Made by a program: the position numbers and the translations under genes
Shown: positions 8,201-16,619 of the stretch, in pieces
How the letters are laid out: each line of letters begins with the position of its first letter
Numbering within the stretch: position 1 is the first letter of the stretch
Notes under the pieces: model-generated
What the model saw: only the letters and a program-made list of their open reading frames with translations
Databases searched by the model: none
What the model was told of the DNA's origin: nothing
DNA from: Bog-473 sp052140165
GTDB lineage: Bacteria; Actinomycetota; Acidimicrobiia; Acidimicrobiales; RAAP-2
Reading direction: 5' to 3'
Length of the DNA: 64,000 nt
Assembly: GCA_052140165.1 (NCBI GenBank)
Contig: JBKQUM010000034.1
Location: forward strand, 1-64,000

Positions 8201-11200
8201 ATGGGCGTAGCAGTCGTGGAACGGGACGGGGAGGCGCCTGAGCTGCCTCTCCCGTCCGCCGATGTGGCCGGTGGCGTCGCGGGCGATGCAGGCTCGTGGG
8301 GTCCCCACCGGGTCCCCAACCGGGTCCGCTGGACGCTCGGGTTCGCCGTGCTGCTGGTGGTGGCCTTCGTCGTGTCGCTGCTCGTGCGCAGAACGGGCTC
8401 GTACTACACGCCGGTCGACGGGTGGGGGGTCGTCCTGCTGGAATTCACGATGGGCAACTTCTGCATCGCCCGTTATTTCGAGGGCTCCTGGCGCGCCAGC
8501 AACCCCGTGGCGCGGTTGTTCCCGCTCATCATGGGCATGGCGTGTATCTCGTGGGCCCTGGGCGATCTGGTCCTGACCATCGAGTCGCTGGGCGGCGCCA
8601 CACCGTCGACGCCGTCACTGGCGGACCTGTTCTACGTCGGGTTCTTCCCGCTGTGCTTCCTCGCCTTCGCACTGCTCATCCGGCGTGGGAACCGGAGCTC
8701 ACTCCTCGCGACCTCGCTGGACGGGCTGATCGCCGGCCTCGGCGTGGCCGCCCTGTCGGCGGCGTTCGTGGTGGCGGCGGTCATCCGGGTCACGGGCGGC
8801 GGCAAGCTCGCTGCCGCGACGAACCTGGTCTATCCCATGGGCGACCTCCTGCTGCTGGCACTGGCCGTCGGTGGCCTGCTGGTGCTCCCGAAGGGGTTCC
8901 GGCCGTTCTTCGTCATCATCTGCGTCGCCCTGACGGCGAACGCAATCGGGGACGGCTTCAACCTCCTCCAGCCGATGAGCCGGTTCGGGTACGTCGCCAA
9001 CGGGGCGGCGTGGCCGATCTCGTTGACGCTGATCGCGGTGGCGGTCACGATCCTGCCTCCCAGGGTGGAGAGCCCGGTGACCGAGCGGGTGGCCGGCTTC
9101 GCACTGCCCGCCTTCGGCGCTGCCATCAGCATGGGGATCCTGGTCGCCGCGAGCTTCTGGCACATCGGCCGGCCTGCGATCGCGCTCGCCACCGTCACCC
9201 TCTTCGTGGCCTCGGTGCGCCTGGCGCTCACCCTGCGGGAGGCTCACTCGCTGAAGACGGCCCGGTTCCGGTCGCTCATCGACAAGACCTGGGACCTGAT
9301 CGCCGTGACCGAGGCCGATCTCCGGATCGCCTACATCACGCCGTCGGCGGAGCGCATCCTCGGGTATCCCTCCGGCGACCTCGAGGGCCGGCCGTTCACC
9401 GAGCTCGTGCACCCGGACGACTCCGGCATGGTGATCGAGCAACTCGTCGGCCTTACCGACGCCGGCACGGTGGTCTTCGAGGTGCGCATGCGGCACGCGG
9501 ACGGCCATTGGCGTACCGTCGACTGGACCGCTGCCGACCTGCTCGACGACCCGTCGGTCAACGGGTACGTCCTCAACGGCGGTGACGTCACCGAGGCGCG
9601 ACAGGCGGCCCACGATCTCGTGGCGGCACGTGATGCGGCACTCGTCGCCTCCAAGACGAAGTCGCAGTTCGTCTCCATGATGAGCCACGAGATCCGGACG
9701 CCGATGAACGGGGTCATCGGGCTCACGGATCTCCTGCTCGAGACGGCCCTCGACGAGGAGCAGCTCGAGCTCGCCTCGGGCGTCAAGCTGTCCGCCGAGA
9801 GCCTGTTGGTCATCATCAACGACATCCTGGACTTCTCGAAGATCGAGGCCGGGAAGCTCGAGATCGAGGAGTCGGCGCTCAGCGTGCCCAACGTCGTCGA
9901 CGACGTCGGGCGCATCCTGGCCGGCACGGCCCACGCCAAGGGCATCGAGCTGCTGGTGGACATGCAGCCCGATGTTCCGACGGCACTCCTCGGGGACGGC
10001 ACCCGGATCCGCCAGGTGCTCCTCAATTTCGGGGCGAACGCCGTGAAATTCACCTCCGGGGGCGAGGTGGTGATACGGGTGCGCATGCTCCATCAGAACT
10101 CCGAGCGCGTGGCGCTGCACTTCGACGTCGTCGACACGGGGATCGGCATCGCCCAGCAGGACCAGGAGCGGTTGTTCAGCGCCTTCGCGCAGGCCGACTC
10201 GTCCACCACCCGCAAGTTCGGCGGCACCGGTCTCGGCCTGACCATCAGCCGCCAGCTGGTGGAGCTCATGGGGGGAAGGCTCGGTCTCACGAGCGCCCCC
10301 GGGGAGGGATCGACCTTCTGGTTCGAGCTCTCGTTGCGACGCTCGGACGACGTGCCGGCCGACGAGAGGACCGGGGACCCGCGCACGCTCTCCGGTCAGC
10401 GCGCGCTGGTCGTGGACGACAATGCGACCAACCGCAGGATCCTCCGCCAGCAGCTGCTCTCCTGGGGCGTCGAGGCCGTGGAGGCCGCCGACGGATACGA
10501 GGCGCTCGAGCTCGCGCTCACCGCGGCCCAGGACGGCCGCGCGTTCGATCTGGGCGTGGTCGACCTGAACATGCCCGGCATGGACGGCCTCGAGCTGGCC
10601 GGCATGCTGAAGGCGGATCCCGCCACCGCGCCGACCATGCTCTTCCTCCTGAGCTCCTCCGGCCATCGGCTCGAGGCCGCCGAATCGCATCTCACCGGGT
10701 TCGCCGCCAGCCTCACCAAGCCCGTCCGCTCCTCTGAGCTCTTCGACTGCCTGATCACCAGTCTCAATTCGGGGGCCGCGCTCGAACCGGCTCCGGCTCC
10801 GGCCGAGGACGCTCCCGAGACGAGGGAGACCTCGGGAAGGATCCTCCTCGTCGAGGACAACAAGGTGAACCAGCTGGTCGGCACCAAGGTGCTCGAGAAC
10901 CTCGGGTACACGTTCACCATCGTCAACAACGGGGTCGAGGCGGTCGAGGCGTTCCGGCTGAGCACGTACGACGCCGTCCTCATGGACTGCCAGATGCCGG
11001 AGATGGACGGGTACGAGGCGACGGAGGCCATCCGGGGCCTGGAGGGCAGGGGTGAGCACATCCCGATCATCGCCATGACCGCCGCCGCGATGGAGGGCGA
11101 CCGGGAGCACTGCATGGCCGCCGGAATGGACGACTTCATCACCAAGCCGGTGCGGCTCGACGCGGTGTCCACCGTCCTCCTGCGGTGGGTGGACGGGCCC

Positions 11201-11233
11201 GCGCGCGATCGCGAGGAGGTGGGGGCGCCATGA
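8201..11233 (+). CDS. Membrane hybrid sensor histidine kinase (PAS-HisKA-HATPase-REC-REC)
   Basis: A 1010-residue hybrid kinase. After about 40 cytosolic residues come eight or nine hydrophobic segments to about residue 345, an integral-membrane sensor I cannot name. A PAS domain spans about 352-470, HisKA has H496 in MSHEIRTPMNG, and the ATPase domain (about 600-715) has DTGIGI and GGTGLGL. Two receiver domains follow: D788 in VDLNMPGMDG and D929 in MDCQMPEMDGY, each with its conserved KP. The stop overlaps the Hpt start (ATGA). The ATG at 8201 is the first giving a complete membrane domain; the upstream open frame is antisense to the hydrolase. It likely starts a phosphorelay through the next two genes. 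Confidence 0.93.
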   Translation: MGVAVVERDGEAPELPLPSADVAGGVAGDAGSWGPHRVPNRVRWTLGFAVLLVVAFVVSLLVRRTGSYYTPVDGWGVVLLEFTMGNFCIARYFEGSWRASNPVARLFPLIMGMACISWALGDLVLTIESLGGATPSTPSLADLFYVGFFPLCFLAFALLIRRGNRSSLLATSLDGLIAGLGVAALSAAFVVAAVIRVTGGGKLAAATNLVYPMGDLLLLALAVGGLLVLPKGFRPFFVIICVALTANAIGDGFNLLQPMSRFGYVANGAAWPISLTLIAVAVTILPPRVESPVTERVAGFALPAFGAAISMGILVAASFWHIGRPAIALATVTLFVASVRLALTLREAHSLKTARFRSLIDKTWDLIAVTEADLRIAYITPSAERILGYPSGDLEGRPFTELVHPDDSGMVIEQLVGLTDAGTVVFEVRMRHADGHWRTVDWTAADLLDDPSVNGYVLNGGDVTEARQAAHDLVAARDAALVASKTKSQFVSMMSHEIRTPMNGVIGLTDLLLETALDEEQLELASGVKLSAESLLVIINDILDFSKIEAGKLEIEESALSVPNVVDDVGRILAGTAHAKGIELLVDMQPDVPTALLGDGTRIRQVLLNFGANAVKFTSGGEVVIRVRMLHQNSERVALHFDVVDTGIGIAQQDQERLFSAFAQADSSTTRKFGGTGLGLTISRQLVELMGGRLGLTSAPGEGSTFWFELSLRRSDDVPADERTGDPRTLSGQRALVVDDNATNRRILRQQLLSWGVEAVEAADGYEALELALTAAQDGRAFDLGVVDLNMPGMDGLELAGMLKADPATAPTMLFLLSSSGHRLEAAESHLTGFAASLTKPVRSSELFDCLITSLNSGAALEPAPAPAEDAPETRETSGRILLVEDNKVNQLVGTKVLENLGYTFTIVNNGVEAVEAFRLSTYDAVLMDCQMPEMDGYEATEAIRGLEGRGEHIPIIAMTAAAMEGDREHCMAAGMDDFITKPVRLDAVSTVLLRWVDGPARDREEVGAP

Positions 11234-11595
11234 ACGACGTCGTGCACGATGCACTGGCCCGTTCGCAGATCGAGCTGCTCCTCAGCCTCGACGACGGGGC
11301 GGGAGGGGCGCTGCAGGAGATCGTCGGCGAGTACCTCACCATGAGCGCGCAAGGGCGCGCGGAACTCCTGCGTGCCCTCCAGGTCGGCGACGCCCCGGCG
11401 GTCGGGCAGGCCGCCCACTCGCTCAAGGGCGCCAGCGCGAACGTGGGGGCGCTGGCCCTGGCCGACGTCTGTGGCGACATCGAGCGGTGCGCACGGCAGG
11501 CGCAGGTCGAGGAGGCGGAAGGTCTCCGGGAGCAGTTCGAGTCCGAATTCTCCCGCGCCCGGGTGGCCCTGCAGTCCGTCGCGTCGAGGCCCTGA
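11230..11595 (+). CDS. Histidine phosphotransfer (Hpt) protein
   Basis: A 121-residue stand-alone Hpt domain. The phosphoaccepting histidine is H63 in AAHSLKGASANVG, the canonical Hpt motif; the rest is a four-helix bundle with no other domain. It would take phosphate from the second receiver of the kinase and pass it to the receiver of the next gene. Its ATG overlaps the kinase stop (ATGA), and the next gene starts 1 nt after its TGA. Orphan Hpt proteins placed between a hybrid kinase and a response regulator are normally the middle step of a phosphorelay. Confidence 0.92.
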   Translation: MNDVVHDALARSQIELLLSLDDGAGGALQEIVGEYLTMSAQGRAELLRALQVGDAPAVGQAAHSLKGASANVGALALADVCGDIERCARQAQVEEAEGLREQFESEFSRARVALQSVASRP

Positions 11596-11596
11596 C

Positions 11597-12589
11597 ATGC
11601 GGATCCTCATCGCCGACGACGACCCCACGAGCCGGCTGCTGCTCAAGGCGATCGTGTCGAAGCTGGGTCACGAATCGGTCGTCGCCGAGGAGGGATCCAA
11701 GGCCTGGGACCTGCTGTCGTCCGGTGGGATCGACGTCCTGCTCACCGACTGGATGATGCCGGGCGTGGACGGCCCCGAGCTCTGCCGGCGTGTGCGCGAC
11801 GGGACCGGCGACGGCTACGTCTACATCGTCCTGACGACGGGGCTCGACCATCCCGAGCACATCCTCGAGGGCATGAGTTCGGGCGCCGACGACTACCTGA
11901 TCAAGCCGGTCGACTCGTTCGCGCTCCAGACTCGCCTGATCGCGGCGGAGCGGATGACGGCACTGCACGACGCACTGGCCCATACCCAGGAGGAGCTCGA
12001 GAGAGCCAACTTCGAGCTGCTGGAGCAGTCCCTCACCGACGACCTCACCGGACTCGGCAATCGCCGGCGCATGGAGGAGGATCTCATCCGCACCCACGCG
12101 CGCGCCCTCCGGGTGGGGCGGACCTACGGCATCGCCATCTTCGACGTCGATCATTTCAAGCTCTACAACGACCACTACGGCCACGTGGCCGGCGACGAGA
12201 CCCTTCGCAACGTCGCCGCCCGGATCGACTTCATCGTGCGCGCCGGCGAATGTGCCTACCGCTACGGCGGGGAGGAGTTCCTGCTCCTCATGCCGGACCT
12301 CGGCCTCAGTGGCCCCCGCCTGAACGACTCCCTGCTCGCCACCGGCGACCGGATCCGGCGCGCCGTCCTCGAGGCGGCCATCCCGCATGCCGCCCGGTCG
12401 TCGCTCCCGCCCTTCGTCACCATGAGCGGCGGAGTGGCGAGCTGGTCACCGGGCTGCCCCTTGTCCTTCATGGAGGTCGTCGAGCAGGCGGACGAGGCTC
12501 TGTTCCGGGCCAAGTCGGCCGGCCGCAACCGCATCCACGCCGCTCCCGCTGCCACCCACGACCAGGCCGCCTCGACCGCCTCGACCTGA
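11597..12589 (+). CDS. Response regulator with GGDEF diguanylate cyclase domain
   Basis: A 330-residue PleD/WspR-like regulator. The receiver (residues about 1-120) has the acidic triad DDD at 7-9, D51 in LTDWMMPGVDG and K in LIKPVDS. A short coiled linker (about 125-155) leads to a GGDEF domain with DDLTGLGNRR and the active-site GGEEF at 224-228, so it should make c-di-GMP. The product-inhibition site, RxxD in most cyclases, reads RAGE here, so feedback may be weak. It is the expected endpoint of the kinase-Hpt relay. Confidence 0.93.
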   Translation: MRILIADDDPTSRLLLKAIVSKLGHESVVAEEGSKAWDLLSSGGIDVLLTDWMMPGVDGPELCRRVRDGTGDGYVYIVLTTGLDHPEHILEGMSSGADDYLIKPVDSFALQTRLIAAERMTALHDALAHTQEELERANFELLEQSLTDDLTGLGNRRRMEEDLIRTHARALRVGRTYGIAIFDVDHFKLYNDHYGHVAGDETLRNVAARIDFIVRAGECAYRYGGEEFLLLMPDLGLSGPRLNDSLLATGDRIRRAVLEAAIPHAARSSLPPFVTMSGGVASWSPGCPLSFMEVVEQADEALFRAKSAGRNRIHAAPAATHDQAASTAST

Positions 12590-12685
12590 CCCGGAGCGCG
12601 CGCACGGCGCCGCCGCTACGGCCAGGTGCCTCCGGTCCCGGCATACTGAAGGGTCGACGGCGATGGGCCAGCGGGAGGGATCGGC

Positions 12686-13735
12686 ATGGGCACGGCGCAG
12701 GTGCAGTTCTCCGAGGAGGAGCTCCTCGCCGACACCCCGGCGGCCGAGCCCCTCGTCGCCGGCGGTGTCCGCTGCCACGGCGGCTTCGACGAGGCGGGCT
12801 CCTACGTCTCCCCGCGCACGAGGTTCCGCGTCCCGGCGATCGCAGCGTGGGGCGAGCAGAACAGCGAGCGCTTCTCGAGCGAGCTGATCGACGTGCCACT
12901 CGAGTGGTGGGCGCGGTCGTTCCCCAACGTCGACCAGGCGCGCTTCCTCATCCGCGCCGGTGTCCCGGAGCCGCTCATGGCGACGCTCACCCGGATCGGC
13001 ACCGTCGAGGGGTACGGAGCCAACATCCGCCTGCTCGAGCCGACCGACCTGCAGCGTCACTTCCTCGAGGACGTCGGCGGGACGGCGATCGGTCATCTCG
13101 GCGGAGGGCTGTTCGAGGCCCACGGCCGCGACGAGGCCGGCTGGGAGGAGGAGGCGGGGCACAGGGACATGTGGTTCGCCGCGCGCGACATCGCGTTCGA
13201 CCGAACGTGCCAGGAGCCCGACATCGAGGCGATGCTCGCCCGGATGGGCTTCGGACCGGGGCGCTCGGGCGCCGGCGCCGCCCGGCTGCTCCCCGACGAC
13301 ATTCCGCACGAGCTCGAAGTGATGGTGTCGCTGATGGTCCGCGTCCTCTTCATCGAGATCTCGGCCTTCCACACCTTCGCCTGGGCCGAGGAGTGGATGT
13401 CCGACAGCGAGCTCGTGGCCGGCGACGGCGAGGCCGCCCGCCTCGTGTCGTACATCCGTGCCGACGAGACCCCCCACGTCGGCTACTTGCGCACCGCGCT
13501 CTCCGAGATGCGGGACCGCACGTGGGTCGGCGAGGGCGGCCGCCGCCACGCCGGGGCCGACATGATCGGACGGATATGGGAGCCCCTCCTCGCCCACAGC
13601 CTCGGGCCGGGCCGCGACGAGGGCCGGCGTGCCGCGCTCGGCGAGGTCGAATTCTGGTGCGCCCGGCGCCGCGACGGGGCGGACGTGCTCGCCGAGTTCC
13701 ACTCTCTGGGCGCCCCGTCTCTGAGCACTCCGTGA
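12686..13735 (+). CDS. Uncharacterised protein, possible metal-binding helical fold
   Basis: I do not recognise this 349-residue cytosolic protein. Its C-terminal half looks helical. It holds E224 and H229 in FIEISAFHTFAWAEEW and an ExxH pair (E261, H264) in RADETPHVGYL. Such spaced Glu/His pairs in helices are seen in ferritin-like diiron proteins, but only one true ExxH is present, so this is a weak hint. There is no signal peptide or membrane segment. GGGAGG precedes the ATG. Its stop overlaps the GTG of the LLM oxidoreductase (GTGA), so the two are co-translated and probably act in one pathway. Confidence 0.7.
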   Translation: MGTAQVQFSEEELLADTPAAEPLVAGGVRCHGGFDEAGSYVSPRTRFRVPAIAAWGEQNSERFSSELIDVPLEWWARSFPNVDQARFLIRAGVPEPLMATLTRIGTVEGYGANIRLLEPTDLQRHFLEDVGGTAIGHLGGGLFEAHGRDEAGWEEEAGHRDMWFAARDIAFDRTCQEPDIEAMLARMGFGPGRSGAGAARLLPDDIPHELEVMVSLMVRVLFIEISAFHTFAWAEEWMSDSELVAGDGEAARLVSYIRADETPHVGYLRTALSEMRDRTWVGEGGRRHAGADMIGRIWEPLLAHSLGPGRDEGRRAALGEVEFWCARRRDGADVLAEFHSLGAPSLSTP

Positions 13736-15096
13736 AGTTCGGGATCTTCTACGAGCATCAGCTCCCGCGACCCTGGGAGGACGGGAGCGAGTACCGGCTC
13801 GTGCAGGATGCCCTCGAGCAGATCGAGCTGGCCGACCGCCTGGGCTTCGACGTCGTCTGGGAGGTCGAGCACCACTTCCTCGAGGAGTACAGCCACTCGT
13901 CCGCGCCCGAGGTGTTCCTCGGTGCCTGCAGCCAGAGGACGAAGGACATCCGTCTCGGCCACGGCATCATCCAGACCGCGCCCGGCTACAACCATCCGGC
14001 CCGCACGGCCGAGCGCGTCGCCACCCTCGATCTCATCTCGGGCGGGCGGGTCGAGTTCGGGTCGGGGGAGTCGGGCTCGGAGGCGGAGCTGGGTGGCTTC
14101 CTCGTCGACCCGGCGACCAAGCGCGACGCCTGGCTCGAGGGGCTCGAGGTCGTCCTGCGGTGCATGACCGAGACCCCCTTCACCGGCATCGACGGCCGGT
14201 TCGTGCAGATGCCGCCGCGCAACGTCGTCCCCAAGCCGATGCAGCGGCCGCACCCGCCCCTGTGGGTGGCCTGCTCCCGGCGCGACACCATCCTGCTGGC
14301 CGCCGAGAAGGGCATCGGCGCGCTCACCTTCGCCTTCATCGATCCGGAGGAGGCGCGCATGTGGGTGTCGGACTACGAGCAGACGCTGGCCGAGCGCTGT
14401 GTCCCCGTCGGGCTCGCCGTGAACCCCAACATCGCGTGCGTCACCCAGATGATGTGCCACCCCGACGAGCGGGTGGCCCTCGACCGCGGGCTCGAGGGCG
14501 GCAACTTCTTCGGCTACTCGCTCGGCCATTACTACGTCTTCGGCCAGCACCGGCCCGGCTCGACCGACGTCTGGAGCGAGTACGTCGACCGGCGGGGCGA
14601 GCAGGGCTACTCGCCGGAGATCGAGACCGCGCTGCGCCAGGAACGGCTCGGCGCCAGGCTGGCGGCGGGTGACCGCACCGGGCTGCGCGGCGCGACCGGG
14701 ACGCCCGACCAGGTGCGCGCGTATCTCGAACGGTTCGAAGAGGCGGGCGTCGACCAGGTCATCTTCGTGCTGCAGGCCGGCAGGAACCGTCACGAGCACA
14801 TCTGCGAGTCACTCGAGCTCTTCGGCCGCGAGGTGCTTCCCGCCTTCAAGGAACGTGACGAGGCGCAGGCCCGGGCCAAGGCGGCACGTCTGGCGCCCGC
14901 GGTCGACGCCGCCATGGAGCGGCGCACCCGGGAGCCGGGACCGCCACCGCTGCCCCCGGACTACTCGTTTCCCGCCCTGCCGCGCCGCTGGGCGGACGAG
15001 ACGGGCAGCGAGGAGATGCGGGTCTGGCTGGAGGGCTTCGCCGACGCGCGGGCGAAGGGGATCCGGGAGGAAGGTCTGGGCATCCTGGGGGGCTGA
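13732..15096 (+). CDS. LLM class flavin-dependent oxidoreductase
   Basis: A 454-residue luciferase-like monooxygenase (TIM barrel, FMN or F420 dependent). It begins KFGIFYEHQLPRPW and has VWEVEHHFLEEYSHSSAPEV, RLGHGI and NHPARTAERVATLDLISGGR, all typical. The GTG at 13732 is chosen because it overlaps the upstream TGA and gives the usual family N-terminus; the long open frame upstream is not coding. The protein is about 80 residues longer than the core family, with a proline-rich C-terminal tail after residue 385. LLM enzymes oxidise varied substrates; this one is tied to the unknown gene before it. Substrate unknown. Confidence 0.9.
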   Translation: MKFGIFYEHQLPRPWEDGSEYRLVQDALEQIELADRLGFDVVWEVEHHFLEEYSHSSAPEVFLGACSQRTKDIRLGHGIIQTAPGYNHPARTAERVATLDLISGGRVEFGSGESGSEAELGGFLVDPATKRDAWLEGLEVVLRCMTETPFTGIDGRFVQMPPRNVVPKPMQRPHPPLWVACSRRDTILLAAEKGIGALTFAFIDPEEARMWVSDYEQTLAERCVPVGLAVNPNIACVTQMMCHPDERVALDRGLEGGNFFGYSLGHYYVFGQHRPGSTDVWSEYVDRRGEQGYSPEIETALRQERLGARLAAGDRTGLRGATGTPDQVRAYLERFEEAGVDQVIFVLQAGRNRHEHICESLELFGREVLPAFKERDEAQARAKAARLAPAVDAAMERRTREPGPPPLPPDYSFPALPRRWADETGSEEMRVWLEGFADARAKGIREEGLGILGG

Positions 15097-15206
15097 GCCG
15101 CCGCGCCCCGCCGCCCGGCCCGGCCCGGCGGGCTGACCCGGGATTCATCCGGAAATCCACCCCCCGGGTTGACGATCTCGCGAGCCCGAATCCCGAGACT
15201 GGGGGC

Positions 15207-15260
15207 ATGACCTTCACCGATTACCTCATCGGCATCTCCCTCATCGGCCCGCCGGGCTGA
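15207..15260 (+). CDS. Possible 17-codon peptide
   Basis: An ATG with GGGGG just upstream opens a 17-residue frame reading MTFTDYLIGISLIGPPG. Its start resembles the N-terminus of small actinobacterial membrane proteins that begin MTLTDYL, but it stops before completing a membrane span. It may be a leader peptide, a gene remnant or chance. The rest of 15097-15323 shows no other gene. Confidence 0.2.
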   Translation: MTFTDYLIGISLIGPPG

Positions 15261-15323
15261 CCGTCTGTCGCCGCGGGCGATTCGGTCGGAGTCCTAGTCT
15301 CGGACTCTTCGAGGAGGTGCGCG

Positions 15324-16244
15324 ATGGAACAGGCCGACGCGGGCGAGGAAGGTCCGGGGCCCCGCGAGGCATGGCGGGTCCTCGTCACCGGTGCGACGGG
15401 TCGGGTGGGGTTTCCCATCGCCCGGGCACTCGCCGCCCGGCACGACGTGTTCGGGCTGGCGCGCTGCCGCGGCGCGGGCGACCGGCAGCGGCTGGCCGAC
15501 GCGGGGATCCGACCGATCGTGGGCGACGTCGCGACGCTGGACCTCGAGGAGCTCCCGGAGGGGATCACCCACGTCTTCCACGCGGCGGCGCACTTCGGTC
15601 GTGAGTCGCCGTCGGACTGGCAGCAGTTCTTCGAGGTCAACGCGCAGGCCTCCGGTCGCCTGGTCGCCGCCACACCCGGAGCTTCGTTCGTCTACTGCTC
15701 GACGGGCTCGGCCTACGACTATCAGGGCCGGCGCCCGCTCTCCGAGGACGACCCGCCGGGCGTCCACCTCGGTGCCTACAGCCTCTCCAAGATCGCCGGC
15801 GAGGCGGTCGTGCGGTTCGCCGCCGAACGGTGCGGCACGCCGCTGACCATCATCAGGATCTTCTCGACCTACGGGCCCGAGGGAGGAGCGCCCGTCACCC
15901 GCCTGCGGCGGATCCTGGCCGGCAAGGAGGTCGTGCTGCATCCCGACGCGCCGAACAACTACAACCCCATCTTCGAGAACGACTACGTCCGGCTGGGCAT
16001 CCGGGCCCTCGAGGTGGCCGCAGCGGATCCGGTCGTGGTCAACTTCGCCGGCAGCGACACGGTGAGCGCGGAGGAGTACTGCGCCTACCTGGGCGAGCTG
16101 GTGCAACGACCCGTGAGGATCCGCTACGCCGCCGACGCTCCGTGGCCGCTGTGGCCCGACGTCACCCGGATGCACGGCATCCTCGGGCACACCGAGGTGC
16201 CCTGGAGGGAAGGTATGGGCCGGGTCGTCGAGAGCCTGGGCTGA
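15324..16244 (+). CDS. NAD-dependent epimerase/dehydratase
   Basis: A 306-residue extended short-chain dehydrogenase. The dinucleotide loop GATGRVG is at about residues 23-29 and the active site has STGSAYDY near 127-134 and YSLSK near 153, giving the Ser-Tyr-Lys triad. Members interconvert nucleotide sugars or reduce related carbonyl compounds; the substrate is not evident. The start is backed by GAGGAGG about 7 nt before the ATG. It sits between the LLM gene and the CsoR operon without obvious coupling to either. Confidence 0.88.
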   Translation: MEQADAGEEGPGPREAWRVLVTGATGRVGFPIARALAARHDVFGLARCRGAGDRQRLADAGIRPIVGDVATLDLEELPEGITHVFHAAAHFGRESPSDWQQFFEVNAQASGRLVAATPGASFVYCSTGSAYDYQGRRPLSEDDPPGVHLGAYSLSKIAGEAVVRFAAERCGTPLTIIRIFSTYGPEGGAPVTRLRRILAGKEVVLHPDAPNNYNPIFENDYVRLGIRALEVAAADPVVVNFAGSDTVSAEEYCAYLGELVQRPVRIRYAADAPWPLWPDVTRMHGILGHTEVPWREGMGRVVESLG

Positions 16245-16296
16245 CGTGGTCCGGCCCATGTCCGTGCGCCGCCGCACGGTGCGGGCCTCGCTCCTT

Positions 16297-16313
16297 ATAC
16301 CCTAGGGGGGTAT
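16297..16313. promoter_or_regulatory. CsoR-type operator
   Basis: ATACCCTAGGGGGGTAT is a near-perfect palindrome of the form known for CsoR repressors, 16 nt before the csoR ATG. It probably overlaps the promoter and allows autoregulation of csoR and the permease. Confidence 0.75.
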
Positions 16314-16329
16314 CAGCGAAGGGAGCGCC

Positions 16330-16614
16330 ATGGGACCCGGTTACATCGACGACAAGGAAGCCCTCCAGAAGCGGCTGCGCCGGGTGGAGGGCCAGGTCCG
16401 GGGCTTGCAGCGCATGGTCGACGAGGACCGCTACTGCATCGACATCCTCGAGCAGGTCTCGGCCGCGACGAAGGCGCTGCAGGCCGTGGCGCTCGTGCTG
16501 CTCGAGGACCATCTGGCCCACTGCGTGTCCGATGCGGTGCGCCAGGGCGGCGACGAGGCGACCGAGAAGCTCAGCGAGGCATCGGCCGCCATCGGGCGCC
16601 TGGTGCGGTCCTGA
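16330..16614 (+). CDS. csoR: CsoR/RcnR family metal-sensing repressor
   Basis: A 94-residue all-helical repressor (DUF156). The N-terminal RLRRVEGQVRGLQRMV motif is diagnostic. C36 or nearby in RYCIDIL, followed by His and Cys in LEDHLAHCV, gives the C-H-C set that binds Cu(I) in CsoR. Metal binding would release it from the palindrome just upstream. A persulfide-sensing CstR-type role is possible, but the intervening histidine favours copper. It is followed after 5 bp by a permease with a metal-trafficking YHS domain, which it presumably regulates. Confidence 0.93.
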   Translation: MGPGYIDDKEALQKRLRRVEGQVRGLQRMVDEDRYCIDILEQVSAATKALQAVALVLLEDHLAHCVSDAVRQGGDEATEKLSEASAAIGRLVRS

Positions 16615-16619
16615 GCCCC

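Noticed and set aside
8699..11254. Long open frame of 851 codons on the minus strand under the hybrid kinase
   Set aside because: It is antisense to clear kinase and receiver domains, has no known motif, and reflects high third-position GC.
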